From assembly GCF_006715045.1 (NCBI RefSeq), contig NZ_VFML01000001.1, forward strand, positions 6,110,001-6,174,000: a DNA stretch of 64,000 nt, written 5' to 3'. Shown one piece after another: positions 48,669 through 57,030 of the stretch; within the stretch, counting starts at the first letter, position 1; every line of letters starts with the position of its first letter. The DNA comes from Amycolatopsis cihanbeyliensis (lineage in GTDB: Bacteria; Actinomycetota; Actinomycetes; Mycobacteriales; Pseudonocardiaceae). The notes under the pieces are model-generated. The model saw nothing but the letters and a program-made list of their open reading frames with translations. It was not told where the DNA came from and ran no database searches. The translations under genes and the position numbers were made by a program.

Positions 48669-48906
48669 TCGAGGCCCCCTGGCAGGTCAGGCTCCATCGA
48701 CGGTCGGGCAGCGTGAGGCCGCCCCCGGTCGGGTAACTGGACTGACACTTAACGTAGCACCGCTTGCCGGGCGGTTGGGTCAGCGTGCTTCGTTTGGAGC
48801 AGCCCTGAACCGGTACACGACATACCCGGCACCCCGCTGCCGTGGGCGGCACTCCACCGATCAGCCCAAGCCAGAGGATGTCGGTGGGGTGTGCGAGGCT
48901 CGCCGC

Positions 48907-49395
48907 GTGATCCGGGTACACACCGTGGTGGACAGTCCGGTCGGCGAGCTGACCCTGGTGGCGGCGGACGGCGTACTGGCCGGGCTCTATATGCAGCGGC
49001 AGCGGTACCGACCGCCGCAGGAGACCTTCGGCGAGCGGGACCCGCGCCCGTTCGGCGAGGCCGGCAGGCAACTGGCGGAGTACTTCGCGGGGCAGCGGAC
49101 CGAGTTCGACCTTCCGCTCGCGCTGTCCGGCACGCCGTTCCAGCGCACCGTCTGGTCGGCGCTACGGGAGATCCCCTGCGGGGAGACGGCGACCTACGGT
49201 GAGCTGGCCGAGCGGATCGGCAGGCCGACCGCGGCCCGCGCGGTCGGCCTCGCCAACGGCAAGAACCCGATCGGCGTGATCGTGCCCTGCCACCGCCTGC
49301 TGGGTTCCTCCGGCGAGCTGACCGGTTACGGCGGCGGGATCGAGCGCAAACGGTACCTGCTCGAGCTGGAACGGCGGGTCAGCCGACCTCGATGA
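48907..49395 (+). CDS. ogt: Methylated-DNA-protein-cysteine methyltransferase
   Basis: 162 residues from GTG 48907. The active-site motif VPCHRLLG (Cys acceptor) sits in [20 protein letters not shown], preceded by [20 protein letters not shown] and followed by [15 protein letters not shown]. It repairs O6-alkylguanine by suicide alkyl transfer. It reads away from the terpenoid operon and converges with a MDR gene, overlapping it by 17 bp. Confidence 0.95.
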   Translation: MIRVHTVVDSPVGELTLVAADGVLAGLYMQRQRYRPPQETFGERDPRPFGEAGRQLAEYFAGQRTEFDLPLALSGTPFQRTVWSALREIPCGETATYGELAERIGRPTAARAVGLANGKNPIGVIVPCHRLLGSSGELTGYGGGIERKRYLLELERRVSRPR

Positions 49396-50299
49396 TGATC
49401 TTGCCGCGCCCGTGGCCCTCCTCGCTGCGGCGGTGCGCATCGGCGATCCGTTCCAACGGGAAGGTCTGCTGGATCGGCAGCCGCAGCGCGCCGCTCTCCA
49501 GCATGGGCAGCACCTCGGCGAACACCTCGTCCAGCGGGGCCGCGTCCGGGCCACCGCCGGAGAAACGTACCCCGTGCGCGTCCGCGTCGGCGTCGGCGAT
49601 CGTGATCACCTTGTCCGGATCCCCGGTCAGCTCGACGGAGAGGCCAAGCACGTCCCGGCCGGCGGCGTCCAGCACCAGGTCGACGGAGTCCACGGCGGCG
49701 CGTACCCGTTCCAGCAGGCCCTCGCCGTACTCCAGCGGGCGCACCCCGAGTTCGGTGAGGAAGTCGTGGTGCCCGCGGCTCGCCGTGCCGACAACGGTGG
49801 CGCCCCGGCTGAGCGCGAGTTGGGCGGCCATCAACCCGACCCCGCCCGCCACCGCGTGGATCAGCAGGGTGTGTCCGGCTCGCAGCCCGAGATCGCGCAG
49901 CGTGCGGTACGCCGTCTCGGCGACGACCGGCAGCCCGGCGGCCAGCGGGAAGGACAGCCAGTCCGGCTTGGTCACCAGGCTGCCGGCATCGGCGAGGGTG
50001 TGCGTGGCCGCGGCCCCGGTGGCGGCCTTGCCGAACACGGCGGTACCCACCGGCGGGGCCTGCACACCCTGGCCGATCGCCTCGACCGTCCCGGCCACGT
50101 CGAACCCGGTGCCCTGCGGTTCCCGCGGTGCCTCGGAGCCGGCGAAGAATCCGTTGCGGATCTTCCAGTCGATGGCGTTCATCCCGGCCGCGGCGACCGC
50201 GATCCGGACCTGGCCCTGTCCGGGTTCGGGAACGGGAACCTCGTCCAGGGTCAGGACCTCGGGGCCACCGTAGCGGCTGAAGCGGGCTGCTTTCGGCAT
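49379..50299 (-). CDS. Zinc-independent MDR oxidoreductase (quinone reductase-like)
   Basis: 306 residues from ATG 50299 (ribosome site AGGAAGG). [20 protein letters not shown] and [20 protein letters not shown] are the MDR start; the NADPH-binding motif is [20 protein letters not shown]. No zinc-binding cysteines appear, so it is quinone-reductase-like. It reduces a quinone or enone with NADPH. A second MDR gene lies just upstream in the same direction. Confidence 0.9.
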   Translation of the reverse strand: MPKAARFSRYGGPEVLTLDEVPVPEPGQGQVRIAVAAAGMNAIDWKIRNGFFAGSEAPREPQGTGFDVAGTVEAIGQGVQAPPVGTAVFGKAATGAAATHTLADAGSLVTKPDWLSFPLAAGLPVVAETAYRTLRDLGLRAGHTLLIHAVAGGVGLMAAQLALSRGATVVGTASRGHHDFLTELGVRPLEYGEGLLERVRAAVDSVDLVLDAAGRDVLGLSVELTGDPDKVITIADADADAHGVRFSGGGPDAAPLDEVFAEVLPMLESGALRLPIQQTFPLERIADAHRRSEEGHGRGKIIIEVG

Positions 50300-50329
50300 C
50301 TCGTCCACCTTCCTGTGTGGGTAGCGCGG

Positions 50330-51292
50330 TCAGGCGAGCAGCAAGGTCTTCCCGAGGACATCCCGGGACTCGATCGCGGCATGCGCCTCGGCCGCCCGCT
50401 CCAGCGGGAACGTCTTCCCGATCACCGGCGTCACCCGGCCCTGCGCGGCCGCCCGCAGCACCTGCCCGGCCAGCCTGGCGCTGTCCGCGGGTTCGAACTG
50501 GACCTGCTCGATTCCGGTCACGGTTAGCTGGCGCCGCTCCGCCTCCTGCGCGTCGATCTCGGCGAATCCGCCACTGGGCACACCGTAGGCGAATACCCGG
50601 CCACCCCGCGCGGCGAGGCCGAAGGCGGCCGCGCCGAGGTCACCGCCGACCCCGTCGAAGACCACGCGCGGGCCGCCGGTCACCTCGCCGACCCGGGCGG
50701 TCCAGTCCGGCTCGGTGTAGTCCACGGCCACCTCGGCGCCCAGTTCCCTGGCCAGTTCCAGTTTCCCCGCCCCGCGGGCGGCAGCCACCACCCGGGCACC
50801 CGCGGCGCGAGCCAGCTGCACCAGCAGGACACCGAGGCCGCCGCCGGCCGCGGTGACCAGCACCCAGTCACCCGGTTCCGGTGCGGCGGCCTCGATCAGG
50901 CCGAGTGCCGCGGGCCCCGTCTGGAGCAACGCCGCCCCGTCCGGCATGCTCAGCCCGTCCGGGATGCCGACCAGCCCGGCCGCGTCGGCGACGGCCCGCT
51001 CGGCATACGCCCCGCCCTCGGTCATCGTGACCACGCGCCGCCCGAGGATGTCGCGGTCCACGCCCTCGCCAACGGACAGCACCGTGCCGGCCACCCCGCC
51101 GCCCGGCACGTACGGCGGGCGCAACGGGAAGTGTTCGCCACCCCAGCCCGCGCGGAGTTGGGTGTCGAGGAACAGGACGTCCGCGACGGACACCGCCACC
51201 ACGGCCTGACCCGGCCCGGCCACCGCGTCCGGTACCTCGCGCGGCTCCAGCACCTCCGGCCCGCCGAACCTGGTCACCTGCACTACCCGCAT
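50330..51292 (-). CDS. NADPH:quinone oxidoreductase (MDR family), under a MerR-type promoter
   Basis: 320 residues. MRVVQVTRFGGPEVLEPREV and YVPGGGVAGTVLSVGEGVDR open the MDR fold; the nucleotide motif is WVLVTAAGGGLGVLLVQLAR. No zinc ligands are seen. Upstream is a SoxR/MerR-type promoter (51327-51357), a common control for quinone reductases responding to redox-cycling compounds. The next MDR gene begins 30 nt after its stop, so both may respond together. Confidence 0.9.
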   Translation of the reverse strand: MRVVQVTRFGGPEVLEPREVPDAVAGPGQAVVAVSVADVLFLDTQLRAGWGGEHFPLRPPYVPGGGVAGTVLSVGEGVDRDILGRRVVTMTEGGAYAERAVADAAGLVGIPDGLSMPDGAALLQTGPAALGLIEAAAPEPGDWVLVTAAGGGLGVLLVQLARAAGARVVAAARGAGKLELARELGAEVAVDYTEPDWTARVGEVTGGPRVVFDGVGGDLGAAAFGLAARGGRVFAYGVPSGGFAEIDAQEAERRQLTVTGIEQVQFEPADSARLAGQVLRAAAQGRVTPVIGKTFPLERAAEAHAAIESRDVLGKTLLLA

Positions 51293-51326
51293 GCCGTTCA
51301 CGCTCCTTGTCCCGCCGTCGGTCTCC

Positions 51327-51357
51327 AGCATGGAATCTCGAGATAACTTGAGGTCAA
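51327..51357 (-). promoter_or_regulatory. MerR/SoxR-type promoter of the quinone oxidoreductase gene
   Basis: Minus strand: -35 TTGACC (51357-51352), 19-bp spacer TCAAGTTATCTCGAGATTC with a dyad (CTCAAG...CTCGAG), -10 CATGCT. The long spacer and centred dyad are the MerR-activator pattern, and the sequence closely matches 18382-18412. Confidence 0.6.
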
Positions 51358-51395
51358 GGTGGTATGACGCGGGCCACCCAGTGCCTGGAACAGGC

Positions 51396-52055
51396 TCAGC
51401 CGCGCACCGCGCCGTGGAAGAAGTACAGGCCGAGTCCGATCGTGAAGATGAGCATGCCGTACAGCGCGTGCTCGAAGGACACGGTGAGCAGCGACCTGGT
51501 CCGCTGGTACCTGCTGGCGAAGATCCAGCCGCCGGCAAGGGAAAGCACGATCGCGATCCAGTTGCCGAACGGCAGGTGTACGAACCCGAACGCGGCCGCG
51601 CTCGCGCCCACCATGCCGTGTCCTTCGCCGAACACCGGCGCGTAACGCTGGAACAGGAACGCGCGGAAGATCAGCTCCTGCGGGTACACGCTCGCCAGCG
51701 GGTACAGCACCATGACCAGTGCCCAGGTCAGCGGATCCTCCCTGGGAAGGCTGAGGAGCAGGTCGGGGCGCGCGACCGCGACCGCGACACCCGCGCCGAC
51801 CGCGGTCACCCCCCACAACAGCCCGATCGACCGCAACTGGCCGGGCAGCGCGTCCGGCCGCCACAGCGAGGAACGGTCGAAGGTCGGCGATCGCAGCAGG
51901 TACACGACCACGGCGGCGCCGAGTACGAGGAGCACGGGAATCGGGCTGGTGCCCTGGAACAGCAAGGTGTAGAGCACGACCAGACCGAAGAACAGCACCC
52001 CGTACTCGATGGCGAGGTAGAGCCTGATCGGCGGCGCGGCCAGCATGCGAGTCAC
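51396..52055 (-). CDS. CPBP/Abi-family membrane protease-like protein with Q in the EExxxR motif
   Basis: 219 residues with about seven membrane helices. The CPBP motifs are VYPQELIFRAFLFQR (canonical EExxxR, here QExxxR), FGFVHLPFGN (FxxxH) and LLTVSFEHALYGM (HxxxB). CPBP proteins include CAAX proteases and membrane anchors. The Glu-to-Gln change in the first catalytic position may reduce proteolysis. It stands alone between a MDR operon and decayed genes. Confidence 0.85.
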   Translation of the reverse strand: MTRMLAAPPIRLYLAIEYGVLFFGLVVLYTLLFQGTSPIPVLLVLGAAVVVYLLRSPTFDRSSLWRPDALPGQLRSIGLLWGVTAVGAGVAVAVARPDLLLSLPREDPLTWALVMVLYPLASVYPQELIFRAFLFQRYAPVFGEGHGMVGASAAAFGFVHLPFGNWIAIVLSLAGGWIFASRYQRTRSLLTVSFEHALYGMLIFTIGLGLYFFHGAVRG

Positions 52056-52084
52056 GGTACCCGCGGCTGCCTGAGAAACGGGTG

Positions 52085-52314
52085 GTCAGCCCGCGGGTGG
52101 CTGGTCGCCCCAGATCTCCTCGACCACTCCGGCGATGATCTCGAGCGCGCCGGAGGTGACCTCGGCGAGGTGGCTGTACCCGAATGGCACGGGGTCGTGC
52201 AGTTCCGCGGGATTGACGCCCGCGGCCGAGGGACTCGTCGTCGGTTATGCCACCCCGCCCGAGCACGGCTACGCCGCGGCGCTCGACGTGCTGCGCGGCG
52301 TGCCGCCGCCGTAG
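52085..52314. pseudogene. Decayed fragments: RidA-like N-terminus (minus) and MocR-like C-terminus (plus)
   Basis: Minus strand, ending near 52085: VNPAELHDPVPFGYSHLAEV looks like a RidA-family N-terminus cut off after TSGALEIIAG. Plus strand, 52219-52314: PAAEGLVVGYATPPEHGYAA is the last segment of a GntR-aminotransferase (MocR) protein, ending at TAG 52312. Neither has the rest of its gene nearby. Together they suggest a deletion that removed the bodies of two neighbouring genes. Confidence 0.45.
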
Positions 52315-52315
52315 C

Positions 52316-52948
52316 TCAGGCCCGGTAGCCGTACAGGAACGCGTGCACGCCGGCGGCGACCGTTTCGGCGACCTCCTCGTGTTGCCCGTGCCGGTTGGCC
52401 AGGTCACCTCCGGAGACCAGCAGCGCGAAGTGCCGCGCCGCGCGATCGGCGTCCGGCACCCGTAGCAGCCCGTCCTCGGCCAGCTCGCGGAAGCGGCGGG
52501 CGAGCTCGTGAAGGACCCGCAGCGGCCCGGTCCGCTGCCAGGTCTCGATCACCGTCCGCGGGATGTGCTCCGCGTCGGCGTTGATCTGCCGCACCAGCGC
52601 CACGTGCTCGGCGTGGTCGGGGGTCGGGGTCAGCCAGGCCGTGCCGAAGGCGATGAGGTCGGCCTCCAGGTCGGTGACCTCGCGCAGCTCACGCTCGATG
52701 ATCGCGACCTGCACCCGCGCCACCTCGGCCGCGCTCTGCTGGATCACGGTCTCGAACAGCTCGGTCTTGTCCCGGAAGTGGTTGTAGATGGTGCGGGTGG
52801 ACACGCCGGCCTCGGTGGAGATCGCGTCGATGCTCGCGCGGGCGTAGCCGTCCCTGGCGAACACGGTGAAGGCGCCGGCGAGGATCGCCCTGCGCTTGTC
52901 CGCCAGCCCGCCGCGGGGGCGTTCCTTCGGCGGGTCACTCCTGGCCAT
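52316..52948 (-). CDS. TetR-family transcriptional regulator
   Basis: 210 residues from ATG 52948 (an ATG one codon upstream lies too close to the GGAG site). The HTH is RRAILAGAFTVFARDGYARA, then SIDAISTEAGVSTRTIYNHF. The C-terminal domain is TetR_C-like and ends in AAGVHAFLYGYRA. The divergent FMN reductase starts 89 bp away, across an AT-rich region with repeated TTTACTTT boxes, so autoregulation with that gene is likely. Confidence 0.88.
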   Translation of the reverse strand: MARSDPPKERPRGGLADKRRAILAGAFTVFARDGYARASIDAISTEAGVSTRTIYNHFRDKTELFETVIQQSAAEVARVQVAIIERELREVTDLEADLIAFGTAWLTPTPDHAEHVALVRQINADAEHIPRTVIETWQRTGPLRVLHELARRFRELAEDGLLRVPDADRAARHFALLVSGGDLANRHGQHEEVAETVAAGVHAFLYGYRA

Positions 52949-52967
52949 CATGCTCCTTTGCAGGGTG

Positions 52968-53010
52968 CGTTTTACTTTTTGCCATACATGTTGTACTTTA
53001 CTTTGTATAG
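52968..53010. promoter_or_regulatory. AT-rich divergent promoter with TTTACTTT direct repeats
   Basis: TTTTACTTTTTGCCATACAT and then TTTACTTTGTATAG give two half-similar boxes about 25 bp apart between the tetR and FMN-reductase starts. The AT content contrasts with the surroundings. A TetR operator overlapping both promoters is the simplest reading. Confidence 0.45.
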
Positions 53011-53036
53011 TCGAAACGCGCAGGAAGGTCAGACAG

Positions 53037-53627
53037 ATGACTCGGATCGGCATCATCCTCGGCAGCACGCGCCCGGGCAGGAGGGCGGACCGGGTGGGAG
53101 ACTGGGTGCTCGAGGTGGCCGGCAGGCACCCGCTGGTGCTGGCAGGCACCGCGGAGGTCGCAGTGGTCGACCCGGCCGAGTACCGGCTGCCGTTGCTGGA
53201 CGAACCCGAACCGGCGGCATGGGGCGGGTACCGGCATGCGCACACCACGGCGTGGGCCGCGACGATCGACTCCTTCGACGGGTTCGTGTTCGTGACCCCG
53301 GAGTACAACCACTCGGTGTCCGGCGCGCTGAAGAACGCGATCGACTTCCTGTACCGGGAGTGGCACGACAAGGCGGCCGGCTGCGTCGGTTACGGCGCCG
53401 CGGGGGCCATCCGCGCCGTGGAGCACCTGCGGCAGATCCTGGGCGAGGTAGGGGTGGCCACCGTGCGAACGCAGGTCGCCCTGGACAAGAACACCGCCAC
53501 CGAGCTGTTCACCGACCCCGATGCCTGGTCGCCGAGTGAGGCGCAGGCCGCCGGGGTGAACCTGTTGCTCGAGGAGGTCGTCACCTTGTCGCAAGCGCTC
53601 CGGCAGCGGCCGATCCCCGCGCGGTGA
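53037..53627 (+). CDS. NAD(P)H-dependent FMN reductase
   Basis: 196 residues. MTRIGIILGSTRPGRRADRV is the flavodoxin-like phosphate loop (GSTRPGR), and FVFVTPEYNHSVSGALKNAI is the family's conserved flavin/substrate motif. It reduces FMN or quinones with NAD(P)H. Divergent from a TetR gene, probably induced by an electrophile or quinone. Confidence 0.93.
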   Translation: MTRIGIILGSTRPGRRADRVGDWVLEVAGRHPLVLAGTAEVAVVDPAEYRLPLLDEPEPAAWGGYRHAHTTAWAATIDSFDGFVFVTPEYNHSVSGALKNAIDFLYREWHDKAAGCVGYGAAGAIRAVEHLRQILGEVGVATVRTQVALDKNTATELFTDPDAWSPSEAQAAGVNLLLEEVVTLSQALRQRPIPAR

Positions 53628-53640
53628 CCCCTACCTGCCC

Positions 53641-54663
53641 TCAGTCGCGGATCTTCAGTACCAGCTTGCCCACGTTGGCCCCGGAGAACAGGTCCAGCAG
53701 CGTCTCCGGGAAGGCGTCGATCCCACCCTCGACGACGTGCTCACGGGCGTGCAGCCTGCCCTCGGCCAGCCAGCCGGCCAGCTCGGCCGCGGCCTCGCCG
53801 TAGCGGTCGGCGTAGTCGAAGACCACCATGCCGGTCATCGAGGCGCGGTTGACCAGCAGCGAGAGGTAGTTGGCCGGACCCTTGACCTCGTCGGTGTTGT
53901 TGTACTGGGAGATGGCGCCGCACAACACCACCCGCGCGCCGAGTGCGAGGCGGGACAGCACCGTGTCCAGGATGTCGCCGCCGACGTTGTCGAAGTACAC
54001 GTCCACGCCGTCCGGAGCGTGCGTGCGCAGTTCCTGCTTCACGTCGTCGGACTTGTAGTCGATGGCCGCGTCGAAGCCGAGCTCGTCCACCAGCAGGCGG
54101 CACTTCTCCGCGCCGCCGGCGATCCCGATCACCCGGCAGTCCTTGAGCTTGGCGAGCTGGCCGACCACGCTGCCCACCGCGCCCGCGGCTCCGGAGACGA
54201 CCACGGTCTGCCCCGGCTCGGGCCTGCCGATGTCGAACAGCCCGAAGTAGGCGGTCATCCCGGTCATCCCCAGCGCGCCGAGGTAGCTCTCCGGTGGCGC
54301 GCTGCCGGTGTCCACCCGCTGCACGCCGCGCCCGTCGGACAGGGCGTACTCCTGCACGCCGAACATGCCCGACACGTGCTCGCCGACGGCGAAGTCCTGG
54401 TGCCGGGAGGCGATCACCTTTCCGATCGCGCCCGCCCGCATCACCTCGCCGATCCGCACCGGCCGGATGTAGGACTTGCCCTCGTTCATCCAGCCGCGCA
54501 TCGCGGGATCCAGCGAGAGGTGCGAGACCTCGACGAGGAACTGCCCCTCGCCCGGTTCGCCGACCGGCTCGGCCCGGTACTCCCAGTCCGTGTGCTGGGG
54601 CATGCCTTTCGGGCGCGCCGCGAGCCGGAACTGATGATTGGTCAGCTCGGTGAGAGTGCTCAT
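53641..54663 (-). CDS. NADP-dependent MDR oxidoreductase (CurA/YncB-type)
   Basis: 340 residues. LSLDPAMRGWMNEGKSYIRP, then TVVVSGAAGAVGSVVGQLAK and GVDVYFDNVGGDILDTVL are signatures of the leukotriene B4 dehydrogenase/CurA branch, which reduces enone double bonds with NADPH. It converges with the FMN reductase, 13 bp apart. A perfect palindrome just upstream of its start is a likely repressor site. Confidence 0.92.
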   Translation of the reverse strand: MSTLTELTNHQFRLAARPKGMPQHTDWEYRAEPVGEPGEGQFLVEVSHLSLDPAMRGWMNEGKSYIRPVRIGEVMRAGAIGKVIASRHQDFAVGEHVSGMFGVQEYALSDGRGVQRVDTGSAPPESYLGALGMTGMTAYFGLFDIGRPEPGQTVVVSGAAGAVGSVVGQLAKLKDCRVIGIAGGAEKCRLLVDELGFDAAIDYKSDDVKQELRTHAPDGVDVYFDNVGGDILDTVLSRLALGARVVLCGAISQYNNTDEVKGPANYLSLLVNRASMTGMVVFDYADRYGEAAAELAGWLAEGRLHAREHVVEGGIDAFPETLLDLFSGANVGKLVLKIRD

Positions 54664-54673
54664 GCCGTCATCA

Positions 54674-54689
54674 TACCGACCGGTCGGTA
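54674..54689. promoter_or_regulatory. 16-bp perfect palindrome (TetR-type operator)
   Basis: TACCGACCGGTCGGTA lies 11 bp upstream of the MDR gene start and about 60 bp before the divergent LigD-type gene. Sites containing CCGACCGGTCGG are typical of TetR-family regulators. No adjacent tetR gene is divergent from it, so the regulator may be elsewhere. Confidence 0.6.
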
Positions 54690-54747
54690 CTGTGTGGGCT
54701 CGGTATCCGGTGTTGACCGGAACGGGTGGGCACGGTGAGGTGGACCC

Positions 54748-55776
54748 GTGGGAACCGCACGGAGTGGCGAGTCGCGGGCCGGTGTATCGCTGACCAACCT
54801 CGACCAGCCGCTGTTCGAGGACGCCGGGGCGAGCAAGCGGGACCTGGTGGACTACCTGGACGCCGTATGCGACCGCATCCTGCCGGAACTACGTGGCCGG
54901 CCGCTCTCGGTCATGCGGGTGCTGCGCGGCCAGGCGCCGTTCATGCAGAAGAACGTGCCGAAGTACACCCCCTCCTGGGTGCGGACCGTTCCGGTCTGGG
55001 CTGAGGCCTCCCGCAGGGAGGTGTCCTACGCGCTGTGCGACGACCGGCGCACGCTGCTGTGGTTCGGCAACCAGCGCGCCATCGAGTACCACCCGACCCT
55101 GGCCCGCGCCGAGGCGATGAGCCGTGCCACGCACCTCGTGCTGGATCTCGATCCGCCCGTGGACGCTGTGGAGTCCTCGGGGTCCGAGGGGGCCGGGCGG
55201 TTCATGGATCCCGGATCGGCCGGTTTCCGGCTCGCCGCCAGGGCTGCGCTGCTGGTGCGGCAGGCCCTTGCCGACTCCGGGCTGGCCGGCACGGTGAAGA
55301 CCAGCGGGGCCAAGGGGTTGCACGTGTTCGTGCCGATCGACGCGCGACAGGACATGGAGGACACCGCGGCCGCCACTCGCGCCATCGCGGCCAGGGCCGA
55401 GCGCATCGACCCCACGCTCGCCACGACGGCGTTCATCAAGGCCGACCGCGGCGGGAAGGTGTTCCTCGACCCGACCAGGGCCGGTGGCGCGACGGTGGTC
55501 GCCGCGTACAGCCCGCGCATCCGGCCCGGGGTGCCGGTGTCGTTCCCGGTGGCGTGGGAGGACCTGGACCGGGTCGCGCCGGGTGACTTCACCATCCGCA
55601 ACGCGGTGGGGTTGCTCGGGTCCGCCGACCCGTGGGCGGAGTCGATGCCGGCGCCGCGGAGCCTCCCTGCCGACCTGATCGAGGAGGGCCACACCATTCC
55701 GGTGCCCCGCGTCGCCGCGATGCACGAGGGCAAGCGGCGGGCCAGGGCGCGCAGGGAGCAACACGACGCGCCGTGA
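54748..55776 (+). CDS. LigD-type polymerase (PrimPol) domain protein, stand-alone
   Basis: 342 residues from GTG 54748. VSYALCDDRRTLLWFGNQRA, THLVLDLDPPVDAV (catalytic DxD), TVKTSGAKGLHVFVPI (KTSG and HVFVPI) and FPVAWEDLDRVAPGDFT are the LigD polymerase core used in non-homologous end joining. No ligase or nuclease domain is fused, as in actinomycete stand-alone PolDom proteins. No ku gene lies in the window. Confidence 0.9.
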   Translation: MGTARSGESRAGVSLTNLDQPLFEDAGASKRDLVDYLDAVCDRILPELRGRPLSVMRVLRGQAPFMQKNVPKYTPSWVRTVPVWAEASRREVSYALCDDRRTLLWFGNQRAIEYHPTLARAEAMSRATHLVLDLDPPVDAVESSGSEGAGRFMDPGSAGFRLAARAALLVRQALADSGLAGTVKTSGAKGLHVFVPIDARQDMEDTAAATRAIAARAERIDPTLATTAFIKADRGGKVFLDPTRAGGATVVAAYSPRIRPGVPVSFPVAWEDLDRVAPGDFTIRNAVGLLGSADPWAESMPAPRSLPADLIEEGHTIPVPRVAAMHEGKRRARARREQHDAP

Positions 55777-55922
55777 CCCCGGCGGCCGCCGCGCCCCGTG
55801 TCACCACGTTCCTTTCCGGCAAGCCGGGCAGGGCCGCGGCAGGCCTTGCTGTTCTGTATGACTGTATAGCAGACTGACTGTCTGACAGTAAGTCGTGATC
55901 GTCGAGAAGGGATGGGGTTCGG

Positions 55923-56597
55923 ATGAGCGAGCTTCGCTGGGCCACCTTCGACTGCTTCGGCACCCTGGTGGACTGGCGGCACGGCATCGCGACCGGGGCT
56001 GAGTTGCTGTTCCCCGGTCACGGTGCGGAGCTGCTCACGGCCTACAACCGGCACGAGCCGCGAGTGCAGGCCGAGTTTCCCGCCATGCGCTACCGGGAGG
56101 TGCTGGCCGAGGCGTTGCGGCGGGCCTGCGCCGACGCCGGGCTCGAGTTGCTCGCGGACGACGCCGCCGTGCTGGGCAACGGAATCGCACACTGGCCGGT
56201 GTTCGCGGACACCCGCGCCGCGCTCGCCGGGTTGCGCGAGGCGGGCTGGCGGCTGGCCCTGCTGACCAACTGCGACCGGGACATCATCGGCGAGTCGCAG
56301 CGTAGGCTCGGGGTGCCGGTGGACGCGGTCGTCACGGCCGAGGACGTCGGCTGCTACAAGCCGAGGCATGATCACTTCACCCGGTTCGAGCGGACCTTCG
56401 GGGTGCGGCGCGAGCACTGGGTACACGTGGCGCAGAGCTACCTCCACGACATCGTGCCCGCCCGCGAGCTGAACATTCCGCGGGTGTGGGTCAACCGGCT
56501 GAACGAGGGCAACGACCCCGCGATCGCCGACGCGGTGCTGCCCGGCCTGAACGGCCTCGCCGAAACGGTCGGCAGGGTGCACGCCGCCGCGAGCTGA
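55923..56597 (+). CDS. HAD-superfamily hydrolase (haloacid dehalogenase type II-like)
   Basis: 224 residues. Motif I is WATFDCFGTLVDWRHGI, motif II lies in LALLTNCDRDIIGESQ, and the late motifs are EDVGCYKPRHDHFTRFE and VAQSYLHDIVPARELNI. It hydrolyses a phosphate or halide ester on a small substrate. The intergenic segment before it holds several short dyads but no clear regulator. Confidence 0.88.
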   Translation: MSELRWATFDCFGTLVDWRHGIATGAELLFPGHGAELLTAYNRHEPRVQAEFPAMRYREVLAEALRRACADAGLELLADDAAVLGNGIAHWPVFADTRAALAGLREAGWRLALLTNCDRDIIGESQRRLGVPVDAVVTAEDVGCYKPRHDHFTRFERTFGVRREHWVHVAQSYLHDIVPARELNIPRVWVNRLNEGNDPAIADAVLPGLNGLAETVGRVHAAAS

Positions 56598-56666
56598 GCG
56601 GCGTCCCCGAGTGATCGCAAACGGATCCCTCTCGATTTTCGGCTGCCGTGCTGGCCTGTGCCTTGC

Positions 56667-56695
56667 TTGACAGTTCGCGCAGAAGTCCGCAGAAT
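56667..56695 (+). promoter_or_regulatory. Candidate sigma-70-type promoter for the DUF5988 gene
   Basis: TTGACA (56667-56672), a 17-bp spacer, then CAGAAT (56690-56695). The -35 is consensus and the -10 keeps A at position 2 and T at 6. It would give a leader of roughly 90 nt to the GTG at 56792. Confidence 0.45.
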
Positions 56696-56791
56696 TGTGG
56701 TGTAGAACACAGTAGCGCGGAGCGCGCGGTGCGTGACAGCCATTTCCGTTTGGAACTACTCGATTGATCGCTTTCGCATGAGGGGGTCGCC

Positions 56792-57001
56792 GTGCCTGGT
56801 ATCAAGGCCGAGCTGGTCGGGGGTCCGGCCACGTTGTCCGAGGTTGATCGGCGTCGCGAGGTGGTCGACCTTGGTGAACAGGTCAAGATCAACACGGGCG
56901 CGGGCTACGAGCACTTCTCCCACAATGGGCAGTTCGACACCGTGAGCGGGGAGAAGGTGGCGGTTTTCGCCTGGACGGGACGTACCAGGGTCGCCGAGTG
57001 A
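56792..57001 (+). CDS. DUF5988-like small protein
   Basis: 69 residues from GTG 56792 behind GAGGGGG. It contains VVDLGEQVKINTGAGYEHFS and VSGEKVAVFAWTGRTRVAE, the compact beta-rich pattern of DUF5988 proteins, which occur in actinomycetes, often near biosynthetic or thioesterase genes. It converges on a type II thioesterase 29 bp away. Function unknown. Confidence 0.75.
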   Translation: MPGIKAELVGGPATLSEVDRRREVVDLGEQVKINTGAGYEHFSHNGQFDTVSGEKVAVFAWTGRTRVAE

Positions 57002-57030
57002 GGAACGGCCCCGCCGCGGGGTGTGATCTT

